From NCBI GenBank assembly GCA_963971285.1, contig OZ020245.1, forward strand, positions 18,862,983-18,926,982: 64,000 nucleotides of DNA, written 5' to 3'. This document shows positions 62,325 to 64,000 of this stretch, one piece after another. The number at the start of each line of letters is the position of its first letter. Positions within the stretch are counted from its first letter, which is position 1. Source of the DNA: Astropecten irregularis. Lineage: Eukaryota; Echinodermata; Asteroidea; Paxillosida; Astropectinidae. Position numbers and translations under genes: made by a program. Below the pieces are notes generated by a model. That model ran no database searches. It saw only the letters and a program-made list of their open reading frames with translations, and had not been told where the DNA came from.

Positions 62325-62605
62325 ATTATTATTTATTTCTGGTAATAACACCAAGGATTCCTCCAAAGTGCCCTTGGCACTGTAGCTCAAAAACCTGATA
62401 AAACCTATTTATGGAAAGATGATGAGAAGAAGATACAGTTTTAGAGGTGGGAGGAAACACCCAGAGTAATATTCTGGGTAAAAACCCACAGAATCAGGTA
62501 TAGGGACTGAAAACCCAATCCACTTGTGGACCGAGCCGGACTTGAACCCGGTCCGCCAGAAGTGAAAGGCGAGGAAAGAACCACTATGCCAACCTGACTC
62601 CCATA
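62325..62605 (-). mobile_element. tRNA-derived SINE, related copy
   Basis: GGTGGGAGGAAACACCC and CGAGCCGGACTTGAACCCGG with GTGAAAGGCGAGG...CCACTATGCC show the same layout as 19640-19985 in the same orientation. In the intron before exon 5. Confidence 0.7.
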
Positions 62606-63187
62606 TGGAAGGTGCTTGACCTATCCTTGTGATGATGGTATTCCATGAAATTTGACCTTAATGATCCCCTTTGGAGAGGGGACGAGGGCTGGTTGCTGTG
62701 CCACAATTTATTGCATTAGTTTTTTCCCACATTTTATTTTGGACGACATTAGATATGACAGTTTCACATGAAAGTTTCTTCATGCGTTAGACCAAGTCTT
62801 GTGGAAGGTAAAATGATGCAACTTGCACAATCGTTTGATGTGCTGTAAGTTGAGGTCTTGTGACAGAAAATGACTCATATTAAACCTGCAAATCATAATA
62901 TATTAAAATAAATCAGTCAAGTTTTAGAATAGACATGTTTGACTCATAACACAAGTTTTAAACTGCCACATAATTCTGAAGAATGTCAATAGCTAGGTTT
63001 ATCTAAAATGATGGACCCACCACTGTTTCTTGACCAGCAGCATTTAAACGACACCATTAACATATTACAGCCATTATAGACATATTTAGCATTTTTTGTT
63101 TTTAGCATGATTTAATATTTTCAAAATATTTAAAACCTCTTCACATCTAAATGTAAGTTTCATGAGATAATTGTGTACATTTATCAC

Positions 63188-63372
63188 TAGGGATGTTAGA
63201 CTTCAGATTTAAATCTGAATTCTGATTTTTTTTTTCCCCAGATTTTAACTCAGAATTTAATCTTTGTTTGTACACCTTGCTCTGTACAAAAGTATAGGAA
63301 CTTTTAAATTTCAGCTTTTGTTTTCAGATTTTGTTTGTGGTGTGTGTGGCCAACTGGCCACTAACATCCCTG
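63188..63372 (+). mobile_element. AGGGATGT-ended MITE, copy 2
   Basis: Ends TAGGGATGTTAGAC and CTAACATCCCTG. Same interior words and orientation as the copy at 22460. In the intron before exon 5. Confidence 0.8.
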
Positions 63373-63485
63373 TATCACACAGCCACACAGCACTGATTGA
63401 TAATAGCCTTAGCATGTTCAAAGTTATACATTGGTTGAAATCCGCTTGGTGGTTTTTCTTGTTTAAACATCAAGGAAGTGTCTAT

Positions 63486-63723
63486 AAGGCGTTTACAAAA
63501 TGGAGGCTCAGGCTCAGGCTCAGGCTCAGGCTCCGGTTCCGGTTCCATCATCCATATGCTGAAAATATAGGATGTGGTTTTTCATTGAAGCTGAAGCTCA
63601 ATTTTCCTTTTCAAACCAGAGAATCTACTTCCAAACTGAAGCCAAAAGCCTCTATTTTGATATCCGTTATTTTAAAATGGATTCACGAAATGGAGCCTGA
63701 GCCTCTGTTTCGTAAACAACCTT
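63486..63723. mobile_element. AGGCTC-hexamer MITE, copy 3, beside exon 5
   Basis: Ends AAGGCGTTTACAAAATGGAG and CTGTTTCGTAAACAACCTT. Five AGGCTC units at 63504-63533. It ends 43 bp before neurexin exon 5, upstream of its pyrimidine tract. Confidence 0.88.
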
Positions 63724-63766
63724 TGTGAGATGAAGGTCCTCATTGATGGTTTCTCTTCTCTTTCAG

Positions 63767-64000
63767 TCCAAAGGCTCGCTGTCCTTTGATTTCCGATCCA
63801 ATGAACCCAATGCTGTCATCATGTACAGCAGTGGTAGTGAAGACATGTCAGATTTCCTGGCCTTTGAACTGCTGGATGGTTATCTGTATGTCATTCTTGA
63901 CCTGGGATCGGGCCCGGTACGAGAGAAAGCCTACACATTTCCATTGAACGATGGCGAATGGCATCATGTGGTGTTTGAACGAGACCTGACCATCGGAATA
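63767..64000 (+). CDS. NRXN: Alpha-neurexin coding exon 5 (partial): LNS3 start
   Basis: The acceptor TTCTCTTCTCTTTCAG is followed by an open phase-0 frame of 78 codons up to the window end, where it is cut off. It reads SKGSLSFDFRSNEPNAVIMY, then FLAFELLDGYLYVILDLGSG and NDGEWHHVVFERD, matching neurexin LNS3 (TGSISFDFRTTEPNGLILF, FFAIEMLDGHLYLLLDMGSG, NDGEWYHVDFQRDG). The loop after MYSSG is shorter than the longest vertebrate isoforms. A MITE ends 43 bp upstream of this exon. Confidence 0.94.

Larger units (their letters stand above)
61699..63766 (+). other. NRXN: Neurexin intron before the LNS3 exon
   Basis: A 2.07-kb phase-0 intron. About half of it is recognisable mobile DNA: a TTAA MITE, a SINE in antisense, an AGGGATGT-ended element and the AGGCTC hexamer MITE just before the exon. 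Confidence 0.85.

Noticed and set aside
1-64000. CRISPR arrays, operons or bacterial genes.
   Set aside because: The spliced neurexin gene, SINEs and MITEs show animal nuclear DNA; no spaced direct repeats of CRISPR type were seen.

Overview
The window is AT-rich animal nuclear DNA dominated by introns and small non-coding transposons. It contains one recognisable gene, on the + strand: the 5' part of an alpha-neurexin, a presynaptic adhesion receptor. The protein resembles vertebrate neurexins domain by domain but is clearly diverged. The repeats (TTAA-flanked, hAT-like, pogo-like and CAGGGTGTCC-ended MITEs, tRNA-derived SINEs, frequent TAGGCCTA and ACATGTA words) suggest a marine invertebrate deuterostome, most likely an echinoderm. 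The phylum is an inference; no sequence comparison could be run.

Layout. Positions 1-17252 hold no recognisable coding gene. They contain MITEs, a 68-bp minisatellite, an 82-bp tandem duplication and unique AT-rich sequence, and may be intergenic or a 5'-UTR intron. A strong splice acceptor at 17251-17252 probably opens the exon that carries 5' UTR and then the first coding segment (18136-18868: signal peptide, LNS1, EGF1). A 36-kb intron follows, at the place where vertebrate neurexins have splice site 1 (SS1). Then come three LNS2 exons (55079-55386, 56778-56939, 61525-61698) and the beginning of the LNS3 exon (63767 to the window end). All junctions are GT-AG and keep one frame, giving 537 codons inside the window. 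The gene continues to the right: the rest of LNS3, LNS4-6, two more EGF domains and the membrane anchor are not here.

Mobile DNA. The commonest repeat is a roughly 350-bp TTAA-flanked MITE with 14 copies, about 7% of the window. Two further TTAA families occur once each. Also present are three hAT-type MITEs with 8-bp duplications, three foldback MITEs with TA duplications, five copies of a family with mainly CWG target duplications, two pogo-like MITEs, several other inverted-repeat elements, and SINE pieces. Neurexin exons 2 and 5 have such elements within 100 bp of their splice sites. I saw no retroviral, LTR or Polinton remnant and no second protein gene.

Most interesting points: a candidate 36-nt phase-compatible microexon in the SS1 intron (35762-35797); an inverted pair of 350-bp MITEs in one intron, able to form long dsRNA in the pre-mRNA; a MITE whose own terminal repeat carries an expandable AGGCTC hexamer; and MITEs on both sides of exon 2. 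I found no convincing wholly new biological system.
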